Assembly (NCBI RefSeq): GCF_002968015.1
Contig: NZ_PUIP01000001.1
Location: 434,001 to 498,000, forward strand
Source: Massilia phosphatilytica
Lineage (GTDB): Bacteria; Pseudomonadota; Gammaproteobacteria; Burkholderiales; Burkholderiaceae_D
DNA: 64,000 bases
Direction: 5' to 3'
Shown here: piece by piece, positions 9,135 through 17,782 of the stretch
Position numbering within the stretch: the stretch's first letter is position 1
Layout of the letters: each line of letters starts with the position of its first letter
Program-made: the position numbers and the translations under genes
The notes under the pieces: model-generated
The model's database searches: none
The model's input: only the letters and a program-made list of their open reading frames with translations
What the model was told of the DNA's origin: nothing

Positions 9135-9237
9135 GATGCTAGCAAACTGCCCGCGCGCCGGCAGCGGCGGGTATCGTGTTTTCCCAAGAATCGCTATGGC
9201 GTCTGGTCCTTTTCGTAATGGCGGCCCTGCTAGCATC
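9135..9237. promoter_or_regulatory. Paired TGCTAGCA palindromes in the pectinesterase/GH3 divergent promoter
   Basis: GATGCTAGCA at 9135-9144 and its exact reverse complement TGCTAGCATC at 9228-9237 flank the divergent promoter region, 83 bases apart. Each contains the perfect 8-base palindrome TGCTAGCA, which I did not find elsewhere in the window. The layout suits a dimeric regulator controlling both genes, perhaps by looping. Confidence 0.5.
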
Positions 9238-9266
9238 TCCCGGCCACGATGATTGGAGACCATGAC

Positions 9267-11888
9267 ATGACGTTTCACCCCGCCGGCGCGGCGCGCCGCC
9301 TTTTCGCATTCGGACTCGTTGCTCTGGCGGGTGCCGCCGGCGCGCAGGCACAGTCCGCGGCCGAACAGCGTGCGGCGCAGCTGGTGTCGCAGATGACGCT
9401 GGAAGAAAAGGCCGGACAGATCCAGCACCGCTCCCCCGCCATTCCGCGCCTGGGCATACCCGGCTATAACTGGTGGAACGAGGGCCTGCACGGCGTGGCG
9501 CGCACCGGCGAGGCGACCGTGTTCCCGCAGGCGATCGGCATGGCGGCGACCTGGGACACGCAGCTCGTACGCGAGATCGCGGACACGACCGCGACCGAAT
9601 TCCGCGCCAAGTATGCGGCACGGCGCCGCCCCGACGGCAGTCTGGCGGCCGGCCCGGGGCTCACCGTGTGGTCGCCGAACGTGAACATCTTCCGCGATCC
9701 GCGCTGGGGCCGCGGTCAGGAAACCTGGGGCGAAGACCCATTCCTGACGTCGCGCATGGGCGTGGCATTCATCCGTGGCCTGCAGGGCGACGATCCGGAG
9801 CATCCCAAGACCGTGGCGACGGTCAAGCATTTCGCGGTGCACAGCGGGCCGGAATCGAACCGCCACCGCGAGGACGTGCGCCCGTCGCTGCACGACGTCG
9901 TCGACACCTACCTGCCGGCCTTCCATGCGGCGATCACCGAGGCGAAGTCCCAGGCCATCATGTGCGCTTACAACGCGATCGACGGCGTGCCCGCCTGCGC
10001 CAACGCGCATTACCTGAAGGACGTGCTGCGTGGCGACTGGAAATTCGACGGCCACGTGGTGTCGGACTGCGCCGCGATCGCCGACATCCACCAGGCGAAA
10101 TCTCATGGCTACGTCGACACGCCGGAGCAGGCGGCCGCCGCGGCGATCCAGGCCGGTACCGACCTGTTCTGCTCCGCCGGTGCGCGCGATACGGCTGACC
10201 CGGCGGTGACGGTCAGGGCGGTCCGCGCCGGGCTGGTCGCGGAACGCGATCTCGACGTGGCGGTGCGCCGCCTGATGGTGGCCCGCGCGCGCCTCGGCCT
10301 GCTGGATGGACCGGATGCGGGACCGTACGCCGGCATCACCGCCAGGGACTTCGATACGCCGGCGCATCGGGCGCTGTCGACCCGGGCGGCGCGCGAGTCC
10401 ATGGTCCTGCTGAAGAACGACGGCCTGCTGCCTTTCAAATCGGCGCCCGGCCGCATTCTCGTCGTCGGTCCGAATGCGGACAGCGTCGATCCGCTCGTCG
10501 GCAACTACAACGGCACGCCGTCGCAGCCGATCACCGTGGTTGCCGGCATCAAGGCGCGTTTCGCGAAGTCGCAGGTCACGTTTGTCGCGGGCACGGGCTG
10601 GGTCGGCCCGCCGCTGGAAGACGTGCCCGACGCGCTGCTGTGCCAGGACGCGGCCTGCGCACAGCGGGGGTTGAAGGTCGAGGAGTACGGGAACACGACG
10701 CTGGCCGGTACGCCGGCCGCCGTCCGGACCGAGGCCAATGCGCGGGTCGCGTGGGGCATGCCGGCGCGCGTGGAGCGCGCGACGTCGATCCGCTGGACCG
10801 GTTACCTCCGCCCGCAGGACAGCGGCGCCTACCGCTTCCGCTATTCCGGCGAAAACGGTTATCGGATCTACCTGGACGACAAACAGGTGGCGGACGTGTG
10901 GGACATCGCCTGGCCGACCTCCGACACCGACGTCCGGCTGAACGCCGGCCAGGTCTACAAGATCCGCGTCGAGGCGATGCAGACGGGCTCGCGCGGCGAT
11001 CACCGGTTGCAGTGGAGCCGTCCGAGCGCCAGCGACGATCTCGCGCTCAAGGCCGCGAACGATGCCGACGTGATCGTGTTCGTCGCCGGGCTGACCGCGC
11101 GCTTCGAAGGCGAGGCGATGAGCGTCAAGGCCCCGGGCTTCGCCGGCGGCGACCGCACGACGCTGGACCTGCCGGCGCCGCAGCAGAAACTGCTCGAACG
11201 CCTGCACGCGACGGGCAAGCCGATGGTGCTGGTGCTGATGAATGGCAGCGCGCTGAGCGTGAACTGGGCGGACGCCCGTCTTCCCGCCATCGTCGAGGCC
11301 TGGTATCCGGGCGGGGAGGGCGGCCAGGCCGTGGCCGAACTGCTGGCGGGCGACTTCAGTCCGGCCGGGCGGCTGCCGGTGACGTTCTACAAGTCGGCGG
11401 ACCAACTGCCGCCGTTCGGCGACTATGGCATCAAGGGGCGTACCTACCGCTACTTCGGCGGCGCGCCGCTGTACCCGTTCGGCTATGGCCTGAGCTATAC
11501 GTCGTTCGCCTACGGGAGGGCGGCGTCCGGCAAGCGGTCGATCCGGGCGGGCGACGCCGTCGACGTGTCAGTCGACGTGCGCAACAGCGGGAGCCGCGAC
11601 GGCGACGAAGTCGTGCAGTTGTACGTGGCGCGCCAGGCCGACGGCGCCCCGGTCCGGGCCCTCAGGAATTTCCAGCGCATTCATTTGAAGGCGGGCGAAA
11701 CCCGCACCGTCACCTTCAGGGTCGATGCCCGCGACATGAGCATCGTCGACGCTGCGGGCCGACGCATGGTGCAGCCGGGGACCGTGGACCTGTGGATCGG
11801 CGGCGGCCAGCCGGGCGGGGCGAGGCCCGCGGCCGGCGTCGGGGTCCGGATTGTCGTCAGCGGACGACAGGCGGTACCGGCCTTCTGA
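9267..11888 (+). CDS. GH3 beta-glycosidase with inserted PA14 domain
   Basis: An 873-residue exported enzyme with a signal peptide at residues 1-29. The GH3 TIM barrel includes WWNEGLHGVAR, KHFAVHSGPESNR and VVSDCAAI, whose Asp (about 267) is the family nucleophile. A PA14 module (about residues 485-590, SIRWTGYLRPQDSGAYRF) is inserted in the second GH3 domain. A fibronectin-III-like domain closes the protein (about 790-865). PA14-containing GH3 enzymes include beta-xylosidases and beta-glucosidases acting on branched oligomers. ATG 9267 is preferred over 9249 because GGAG lies 8 bases upstream. It is transcribed away from the pectinesterase and ends before a strong terminator. The substrate is likely a beta-linked xylose or glucose side chain. 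Confidence 0.93.
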   Translation: MTFHPAGAARRLFAFGLVALAGAAGAQAQSAAEQRAAQLVSQMTLEEKAGQIQHRSPAIPRLGIPGYNWWNEGLHGVARTGEATVFPQAIGMAATWDTQLVREIADTTATEFRAKYAARRRPDGSLAAGPGLTVWSPNVNIFRDPRWGRGQETWGEDPFLTSRMGVAFIRGLQGDDPEHPKTVATVKHFAVHSGPESNRHREDVRPSLHDVVDTYLPAFHAAITEAKSQAIMCAYNAIDGVPACANAHYLKDVLRGDWKFDGHVVSDCAAIADIHQAKSHGYVDTPEQAAAAAIQAGTDLFCSAGARDTADPAVTVRAVRAGLVAERDLDVAVRRLMVARARLGLLDGPDAGPYAGITARDFDTPAHRALSTRAARESMVLLKNDGLLPFKSAPGRILVVGPNADSVDPLVGNYNGTPSQPITVVAGIKARFAKSQVTFVAGTGWVGPPLEDVPDALLCQDAACAQRGLKVEEYGNTTLAGTPAAVRTEANARVAWGMPARVERATSIRWTGYLRPQDSGAYRFRYSGENGYRIYLDDKQVADVWDIAWPTSDTDVRLNAGQVYKIRVEAMQTGSRGDHRLQWSRPSASDDLALKAANDADVIVFVAGLTARFEGEAMSVKAPGFAGGDRTTLDLPAPQQKLLERLHATGKPMVLVLMNGSALSVNWADARLPAIVEAWYPGGEGGQAVAELLAGDFSPAGRLPVTFYKSADQLPPFGDYGIKGRTYRYFGGAPLYPFGYGLSYTSFAYGRAASGKRSIRAGDAVDVSVDVRNSGSRDGDEVVQLYVARQADGAPVRALRNFQRIHLKAGETRTVTFRVDARDMSIVDAAGRRMVQPGTVDLWIGGGQPGGARPAAGVGVRIVVSGRQAVPAF

Positions 11889-11939
11889 ACGCAGCTTCAC
11901 CCGTAAGTCTCCTGTTCTGTCTCCACGGAGGCAGATTCG

Positions 11940-11964
11940 GCCCGCTGACCAGCGGGCTTTTTTT
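11940..11964 (+). terminator. Rho-independent terminator after the GH3 gene
   Basis: The stem GCCCGCT/AGCGGGC with a four-base loop is followed by seven T residues. It sits between the GH3 stop and the ECF promoter of the sigma gene, so the two transcripts are separate. Confidence 0.9.
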
Positions 11965-11974
11965 ATCATCTTTT

Positions 11975-12001
11975 TTAGGGAAAAGCCGGATTCGCTCGTC
12001 C
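11975..12001 (+). promoter_or_regulatory. ECF sigma-type promoter of the sigma gene (autoregulatory)
   Basis: TTAGGGA, 15 bases, then CGTCC. The last eight spacer bases fit GATnCGnT. The same elements with the same spacing occur before the STN-TBDR gene (13619-13645). A -10 of CGTCC type is usual for ECF sigma factors. The start codon of the sigma gene lies 26 bases downstream. Confidence 0.7.
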
Positions 12002-12026
12002 ATACTAATGGGACACGAGAAAAAAC

Positions 12027-12611
12027 ATGAACCAAGACATTATCAACTGGCTGACGGCGCACCTGCTTCCCTTCGAAGCCGAGTTTCGTATGCGATTGCG
12101 GCGGGTCTGCACGAGTGCGGCCGACGTGGACGACGTGATCCAGGAGGTCTACTGCAAGGTGATGCAGATGGACGACGTCACGCACGTCAAGGATCCACGG
12201 GGCTATTTCGTGCAGATCGCGAAAAACCTCATCACCGACCGGCTCCGGCGCGACGCCGTCGTCAATATCGACGTCATGGCGAACCTGGGCGAGCTGGATA
12301 TACAGGACGATATGCCAGGCCCCGAGCGGATCGTATTCGGCCGCGTCGAATTGCGCTGGGTGATGGGATTGATCGGCAAACTGCCCGATCGATGCCGGGA
12401 AGTGTTCCGCGCGCGGCGCATCTATGGCCTGTCGCTGAAGGAGACGGCGGATTCACTGGGCGTCACGGAAAAAGCCGTCGAATACGAATCGGCCAAGGGC
12501 ATGGAGCTGATCTCCGAGATGATGAAAAGGCAGGGCGCCCACGATATACCGCCCAGCATGAAGGTGCGCAAGATGAACAAGGCAGGAAAGACCAATGTCA
12601 GCGATCGATAA
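12027..12611 (+). CDS. FecI-like ECF RNA polymerase sigma factor
   Basis: A 194-residue ECF sigma factor. Region 2 is seen in VDDVIQEVYCKVMQ and PRGYFVQIAKNLITDRLRRD. Region 4 is seen in LPDRCREVFRARRIYGLSLKE and the following helix-turn-helix (TADSLGVTEKAVEYESAKGM). FecI-type factors direct polymerase to a TBDR promoter when the receptor signals ligand through FecR. The gene overlaps the next gene (fecR-like) by 17 bases, and the STN-bearing TBDR follows; this is the canonical FecI-FecR-FecA order. Its own promoter matches that of the TBDR, so it is probably autoregulated. The ribosome binding site is weak (ACGAGAAAAAAC). Confidence 0.93.
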   Translation: MNQDIINWLTAHLLPFEAEFRMRLRRVCTSAADVDDVIQEVYCKVMQMDDVTHVKDPRGYFVQIAKNLITDRLRRDAVVNIDVMANLGELDIQDDMPGPERIVFGRVELRWVMGLIGKLPDRCREVFRARRIYGLSLKETADSLGVTEKAVEYESAKGMELISEMMKRQGAHDIPPSMKVRKMNKAGKTNVSDR

Positions 12612-13578
12612 TCAGGCCCTTGCATGGCTGCGGATTCAGTCGGAACGGGAACTCGATGCGGACGAGCGGTCGCATCTCGATGCCTGGCTGGAGGAAGACA
12701 CCCGACACAAGGGCGCGTATATCCGCGCGACCGTCATCAACAATGCGATCGCGCAGGCGGTGTCGCAGCACAACCTGTATCCGGGCGAGGACCGTTACGC
12801 GTTGCGCCAGGATGCAGCCGAATCCACAGGAAGCAATCGGCGCGCCCTGCTCAAATACGGGGCGTGGGCGGCCGGCATCGGCCTTTTGGGCGTGGGCGTC
12901 TCGCTGAACGTGACGGAGCGGCAGACCACATTGGCGACATCCCGGGGTGAATTCCGGCGAGTCGCACTGGCGGATACGTCGGTAGCCAGCATCAACAGCA
13001 GCAGCCGGCTGGAAGTCAAGCTGACGCGGGACAAACGCCAGATCACGCTCGTCAAGGGCGAGGCGTGGTTCGAGGTCGCCAAGGACAAGACCAAACCGTT
13101 CGTCGTGGAAGCGGGTGACGTGCGGGTGCGTGCGGTCGGGACCGCATTCGGCGTACGCCGTTTCAAGGACGGCGCCGAGGTCCTCGTCACGGAAGGGACG
13201 GTCGAGGTGTGGACAGGCAATGCCAGGGCGCTGCTGACCGCCGGACAACGCAGCTTCGTTCCGTACAAGACGGCACAGATCGCCGTCGCGCAGCAGCCGC
13301 AGGAGATACAAAGAAAACTGGCATGGAGGGAGGGGAAATTGATATTCACGCGGCAAACCCTCGGCGAGGCGGTCGCCGATTTCAACCGGTACAGCGTCAA
13401 GAAAATCATCATTTCCGATCCCGCGCTGGAAAACAAGCGCATCTTCGGGCAATACCAGATCGATGCGGCCGAGCAGTTTGCAAAGGATATCGGCGCCTAC
13501 CTCAATGTGCCGATCGAGATCAGCATCGAAAGCATCGTCATCGGCGCGAAGGATGATCCCAAGAAGAACAGCATCTGA
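12595..13578 (+). CDS. FecR-family anti-sigma factor/transmembrane signal relay
   Basis: A 327-residue protein. The cytoplasmic N-terminal part (DUF4880-like, QALAWLRIQSERELDADERS and HLDAWLEEDTRHKGAYIRA) binds the sigma factor. A single membrane segment follows near residues 85-105 (YGAWAAGIGLLGVGVSLNV). The periplasmic FecR domain includes TSRGEFRRVALADTSVASIN, ITLVKGEAWFEVAKD and VRVRAVGTAFGVRR. The C-terminal STN-interacting part ends near the stop. It relays occupancy of the STN-bearing receptor encoded next to it. It overlaps the sigma gene by 17 bases, which suggests coupled synthesis; AGGAAAG precedes ATG 12595. Confidence 0.93.
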   Translation: MSAIDNQALAWLRIQSERELDADERSHLDAWLEEDTRHKGAYIRATVINNAIAQAVSQHNLYPGEDRYALRQDAAESTGSNRRALLKYGAWAAGIGLLGVGVSLNVTERQTTLATSRGEFRRVALADTSVASINSSSRLEVKLTRDKRQITLVKGEAWFEVAKDKTKPFVVEAGDVRVRAVGTAFGVRRFKDGAEVLVTEGTVEVWTGNARALLTAGQRSFVPYKTAQIAVAQQPQEIQRKLAWREGKLIFTRQTLGEAVADFNRYSVKKIIISDPALENKRIFGQYQIDAAEQFAKDIGAYLNVPIEISIESIVIGAKDDPKKNSI

Positions 13579-13618
13579 TCGACCCAACACATTCTTATAA
13601 CGGCCTGGCCAAAAAAAG

Positions 13619-13645
13619 TTAGGGATTTTCAAGATACGTTCGTCC
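13619..13645 (+). promoter_or_regulatory. ECF sigma-type promoter of the STN-TBDR gene
   Basis: TTAGGGA-N15-CGTCC, with spacer ending in GATnCGnT, matches the element at 11975-12001 in sequence and spacing. It lies in the 127-base gap between the fecR-like gene and the receptor, leaving a leader of roughly 55 bases. It indicates that the receptor has its own sigma-dependent promoter in addition to any read-through. Confidence 0.7.
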
Positions 13646-13705
13646 TGACTGATAACGGAGCAAAGATTCCGTTCATAAAAGGACCAGGTAAAGGAGACAC
13701 GCGTG

Positions 13706-16700
13706 ATGGTCACACATCATTGCGGTAGCATTGCCGCCATTGTTCTTGTTGTCGGTGCGGTCGCATTGCCACATGCCGGGCACGCCCAGGAAGTCGATAA
13801 GCAATTCGATATTCCCGAGGGCCTGGCCACGAGTACGATCAATGTCTTCGCAAAACAGGCCGGCGTTAATATCCTGGCGTCCGAGGATATCCTGACCGGC
13901 GTGTGCACGAACCAGGTGCGCGGCACATTTCCGACGTCCGTCGCATTGCAGCGCCTGCTGTCCGGAACGGGGTTGTACGGCAAGGTCACCGCCAGCGGCG
14001 CCATCTTCATCCTGGCCTCGGAACCTGTGCGCGGGCACCGTGCGGGCGACAAGGACGTGCCCGCCCAGCGCAAAGCCGCGTGCTGCGCCGTATCGGCCGC
14101 CATCCTGCTCATGTGCGGCGCACCCGCCGGCGCCCAGGCGCAGGCCGCGGAGAATGCGCAGGAGCGGCCCGGCGGCGGCGCGGACGACCCCGTGAAACAG
14201 GTGCTCGTCGTTGCCACCCGGGCGTCGCAGCAATCGGGTATCGAACGCAAGAAGAATGCCGCGACGGCACTCGATTCGATCGTGGCCGGGGACGTCGGTT
14301 CGCTGCCGGACCGGAATATCGGCGAGGCGATCTCGCGCATGTCGGGTGTGTCGCTGGACCGGGGCGACTTCGGCGAGGGCGTTACCGTCGCCGTGCGCGG
14401 CAACGGCCCCGACCTGACGCGCGTCGAGATCGACGGCCAGGCGGTCCAGTCCGCCGGCGGGACCGACATGTACGGCGGCGGCGGTGGCCGCGGCACCGAG
14501 TTCCGCCAGCTGTCGTCGGACCTGATCAAGAGCGTGGACGTGGTCAAGGGAGCGACCGCGGACATGACCGAGGGTTCGCTCGGCGGCGGCGTCATCATCA
14601 AGACCCGCACGGGCCTCGACTTCAAGAAGCCCTTCGTGTCGGTGCGCGTCGCCGGGTCGCGCGGCTCGCTGAACAGGATCTGGGAGCCGGACGCGAACTT
14701 CGTGCTGGCGAACAAATACCTGGACGGCCGCCTCGGCGTGCTGGTGAACGCGTCGTCCGCCACGCTCGCCAATGAAGCCCATTCGGCCCAGGTGGCGCAA
14801 TCGGCGCAGCAGGGCTATTACCGGCTGGCCGACTTCGACAATTCGCCCGCGAAGACGTTCACGTTTCGGCCGGACACGATGAACGTGGCGGATGCGAATA
14901 CGACCATGCCGATGCTGCGCTCGCCGCTGGCCGCCGGCGGCATCTTCAACTCGGCCACGCCGCTCGAGGTGCTGACCCGGTCGGCGGCCGCGAACACCAA
15001 GGCCGACTGCTATGCCTCCTTTCCCGCGCTGACGGCCGGGCAGAGCAACGCCATCGTGCCGAGCGCGCGCGGCGCCGCGCAGAACCAGCGCATCAACGAA
15101 CTGGCCAGTTGCCTCAACCAGTGGAGCGACTACACGCCATCGAACGTGCGCTACATGATCAAGCGCGAGTTCGACAAACGCCAGAACCTCGACCTGCGTG
15201 TCGACTTCAAGGTCGACGACCACCTGACCGTGTACGCGAAGGGCAGTTACAACCGGCGCTACGACGACATGCACCAGCTGACCTACACGCTGGGCAGCGT
15301 GCAGGTCAACCCGTCCGCCACCGTCAGCCCGGGGTATGCCGGTCCGGCCTATGTGGACGATCTGCTGGCCGGCACGCGCACCCCGGCGCCAGGCTCCGGC
15401 TATTACGCTTACGCCACCCCGACCCAGGCCGCGAACACACTTCTCCAAAGCTCGGTGGCGAACATCGTCCCCGGCTCCATCGTCGCCGACGCCAGCCACC
15501 ACCTGACTCGATACACCATCAGCGACGCGAGCGCCACGACCGACCAAGTGCACGAATACGCGAAGACGACGGCGCAATACCTGCAGTTGGGCGGCGAATA
15601 CCGGAACGGGCCGGTCAAGGCCGAGTTCTTCGTCGGCGACGCCAGGTCGCGTTTCGAGCGCGCGCAAAAGCGCCTGAGCTACAGCGACTACTACGGCCCC
15701 GTGACCATGGCCGTGCTGCCGAACGGCCTGTGGGGCTACACCATCCCGGCCGGTAGCAACTTCAACCAGAACGACCCGGCCCAGTACGCGATCCTGACCC
15801 CGGGCGTGACGTCGGCCGCAGTCCTGCCCGGCCCCAACAACACGCGCGCGGTGCCTGCCTACGCGGCCGCGCAGCAGCCGCTGCTGACCCAGCAGCCCAG
15901 CACGTTCTTCAACCCGCGCCTGATGGAAAGCGGGGAGCGCACCGCCAAGGTCGACCTGACCTGGGCGACGCCAGAGACGATCCCCTTCTTCAGGCGGTTC
16001 AAGACCGGTTTCAACCTGCGCGACACCCGCCGCGACAGCTGGGACCCGAACACCGGCAACAGCGGCGGCTATACCGTGCAGGCGGCCGTTGGCACCTTCG
16101 GCCGTCCTGGCTACGTGCCTGCAGTGGTGCTGCCGACGCCGATCATCCGCAGCACCTTCAACGGCTGCCAGGACACGCCCGGCTCGCTGGGCGCCGGCGG
16201 CAACGCCTGCCGCTACGGCTTCATCCCGGGCGCCGATCCGCGCCGTGCGCTCGATGGCAATACGGTGCTGACCGCGCAGCAGTTCCAGGACCTGGTCGCG
16301 CAAACGCTGAAGGGCCGGGCCACGCCGACCGGGTTCTTCGCGGGCGCCAGCGGCCGTCCCGCCGGACTGCTGGACAACTGGACCGGCATCGACGTCGACA
16401 AGGCTTTCGCCCTGGTCGCCACGCCGAACATGAACTTCGACTGCGTCAAGTCGTGCCTTGCGAGCGACGGCAAGGTCTACCAGCAGCCGCAGCAACACCT
16501 GGTCGAGCGCACCCAGGCGTTCTACATTATGGGCGACTTCGGGCTGGCGCTGCCGTTCGGCTGGGAGATCGACGGCAATATGGGGTATCGCTACGTTCGT
16601 ACCCGGGTGCACGGAGAAGGCATGATGACCTTCACCGCGGTCACGAAAACGGAGTCGTACGATCCGGCCCGCCCGGGCGCGGCCGGCGGTACGGTCACGA

Positions 16701-17734
16701 ACTCGATCTCGCAACCCGTCGCGATCGACGCCACCAGCCACGACTTCCTGCCGATCTACAACCTGGCGATGTGGATCGTGCCGGACCGGCTGGTGGCGCG
16801 CTACAACCACGCCAGGGCCGTGGCGCGTCCGCCGGTCGCAGACCTGCTGCCCTCCGGTACCTGCCGGTACGATGAAACGCTGCAGGACACCAATCCTGGC
16901 GCGCCGCAGGGGTGCAGCGGCACGATCGGCAATCCGGCCCTGCGGGCACAGACCAACGTCAATCAGAACCTGAGCGTCGAGTACTATCCGAACCGGGATA
17001 CGATGTTTTCGGTCGCCGTGTTCAGGCAGGAAGGCAAGGTCGGCCCGGCCGTGTCGCGCGGCGTGAGCAATGTCCCGCTGGCGGGCGGCGCCGGCCTCGT
17101 CGATCCCACGACCGGCGTCGCGCTCGGCGCCATCGGCTTCGATTATTCGCTCTGGCAGAACGGCGCGGCGACGACACGCAAGGGCCTCGAACTCGGCACC
17201 AAGACGGCGTTCACGTTCCTGCCCTGGTTCCTGCGCTATACCGGTGTCGACGCCAACTACACGCGGCTGCGCTCGGCCACGTCGACGGAAAACGTGGTCG
17301 ACCTGCTGACCGGCACCCCGCTGCCGCCGGCGCGCGAATCGAAATATTCGTACAACTGGGCGGTGTGGTACGACGACGGCAGGCTGTCGGCGCGGATCGC
17401 GGTGCAGGCCGTGGCGTCGTACTTCACATGCATCGCCGGCTGCGGCCAGTTCGGAATAAGCGACTATCCGGCGGTCGGCGTGACCGCGACAAGGTTCCCG
17501 TACAACCCTGGCTCCCCCAACTTCAGGGATTCGGCCCGCTTCGTCGACGGCAAGATCTCGTACAAGTGGAAGCCGAACATCGAGTTCTTCATCGAAGGAC
17601 GCAACCTGGGCAATGCGACCACCTCGAACAGCCAGGCGAACTTCGCCCCGTTCTCCGCAGGGACGCCGAACCTGCTGGACTATGCGTACGCGGGCCGCCG
17701 CATCATGGTCGGGGCGAATTTCCGCACGATGTAA
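13706..17734 (+). CDS. STN-domain TonB-dependent receptor/transducer (TBDR 2)
   Basis: A 1342-residue outer-membrane receptor. An N-terminal signal (about 1-28) is followed by an STN signalling domain (about 30-105, FDIPEGLATSTINVFAKQAG and PTSVALQRLLSGTGL). Next comes a second signal-like hydrophobic stretch (about 122-146, CCAVSAAILLMCGAPAGAQA), then plug (TRASQQSGIERKKNAATALD) and barrel ending RRIMVGANFRTM. The second stretch aligns with the cleaved signal peptide of TBDR 1, so the STN part looks grafted onto a complete TBDR. ATG 13706 follows AAGGAG by nine bases; GTG 13703 is an in-frame alternative. The sigma/anti-sigma genes upstream make it the likely ligand sensor. It probably imports a pectin-derived oligomer. 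Confidence 0.95.
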   Translation: MVTHHCGSIAAIVLVVGAVALPHAGHAQEVDKQFDIPEGLATSTINVFAKQAGVNILASEDILTGVCTNQVRGTFPTSVALQRLLSGTGLYGKVTASGAIFILASEPVRGHRAGDKDVPAQRKAACCAVSAAILLMCGAPAGAQAQAAENAQERPGGGADDPVKQVLVVATRASQQSGIERKKNAATALDSIVAGDVGSLPDRNIGEAISRMSGVSLDRGDFGEGVTVAVRGNGPDLTRVEIDGQAVQSAGGTDMYGGGGGRGTEFRQLSSDLIKSVDVVKGATADMTEGSLGGGVIIKTRTGLDFKKPFVSVRVAGSRGSLNRIWEPDANFVLANKYLDGRLGVLVNASSATLANEAHSAQVAQSAQQGYYRLADFDNSPAKTFTFRPDTMNVADANTTMPMLRSPLAAGGIFNSATPLEVLTRSAAANTKADCYASFPALTAGQSNAIVPSARGAAQNQRINELASCLNQWSDYTPSNVRYMIKREFDKRQNLDLRVDFKVDDHLTVYAKGSYNRRYDDMHQLTYTLGSVQVNPSATVSPGYAGPAYVDDLLAGTRTPAPGSGYYAYATPTQAANTLLQSSVANIVPGSIVADASHHLTRYTISDASATTDQVHEYAKTTAQYLQLGGEYRNGPVKAEFFVGDARSRFERAQKRLSYSDYYGPVTMAVLPNGLWGYTIPAGSNFNQNDPAQYAILTPGVTSAAVLPGPNNTRAVPAYAAAQQPLLTQQPSTFFNPRLMESGERTAKVDLTWATPETIPFFRRFKTGFNLRDTRRDSWDPNTGNSGGYTVQAAVGTFGRPGYVPAVVLPTPIIRSTFNGCQDTPGSLGAGGNACRYGFIPGADPRRALDGNTVLTAQQFQDLVAQTLKGRATPTGFFAGASGRPAGLLDNWTGIDVDKAFALVATPNMNFDCVKSCLASDGKVYQQPQQHLVERTQAFYIMGDFGLALPFGWEIDGNMGYRYVRTRVHGEGMMTFTAVTKTESYDPARPGAAGGTVTNSISQPVAIDATSHDFLPIYNLAMWIVPDRLVARYNHARAVARPPVADLLPSGTCRYDETLQDTNPGAPQGCSGTIGNPALRAQTNVNQNLSVEYYPNRDTMFSVAVFRQEGKVGPAVSRGVSNVPLAGGAGLVDPTTGVALGAIGFDYSLWQNGAATTRKGLELGTKTAFTFLPWFLRYTGVDANYTRLRSATSTENVVDLLTGTPLPPARESKYSYNWAVWYDDGRLSARIAVQAVASYFTCIAGCGQFGISDYPAVGVTATRFPYNPGSPNFRDSARFVDGKISYKWKPNIEFFIEGRNLGNATTSNSQANFAPFSAGTPNLLDYAYAGRRIMVGANFRTM

Positions 17735-17782
17735 GCAGCTTCACCGGTCGCAAAAAAAGATAAGTGCAAGTTGGAGACAAAC

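Noticed and set aside
6792..11405. A 1537-codon minus-strand frame covering pectinesterase and most of the GH3 gene
   Set aside because: Only the part up to 9107 has pectinesterase content; the rest is antisense to GH3 and of shadow composition.
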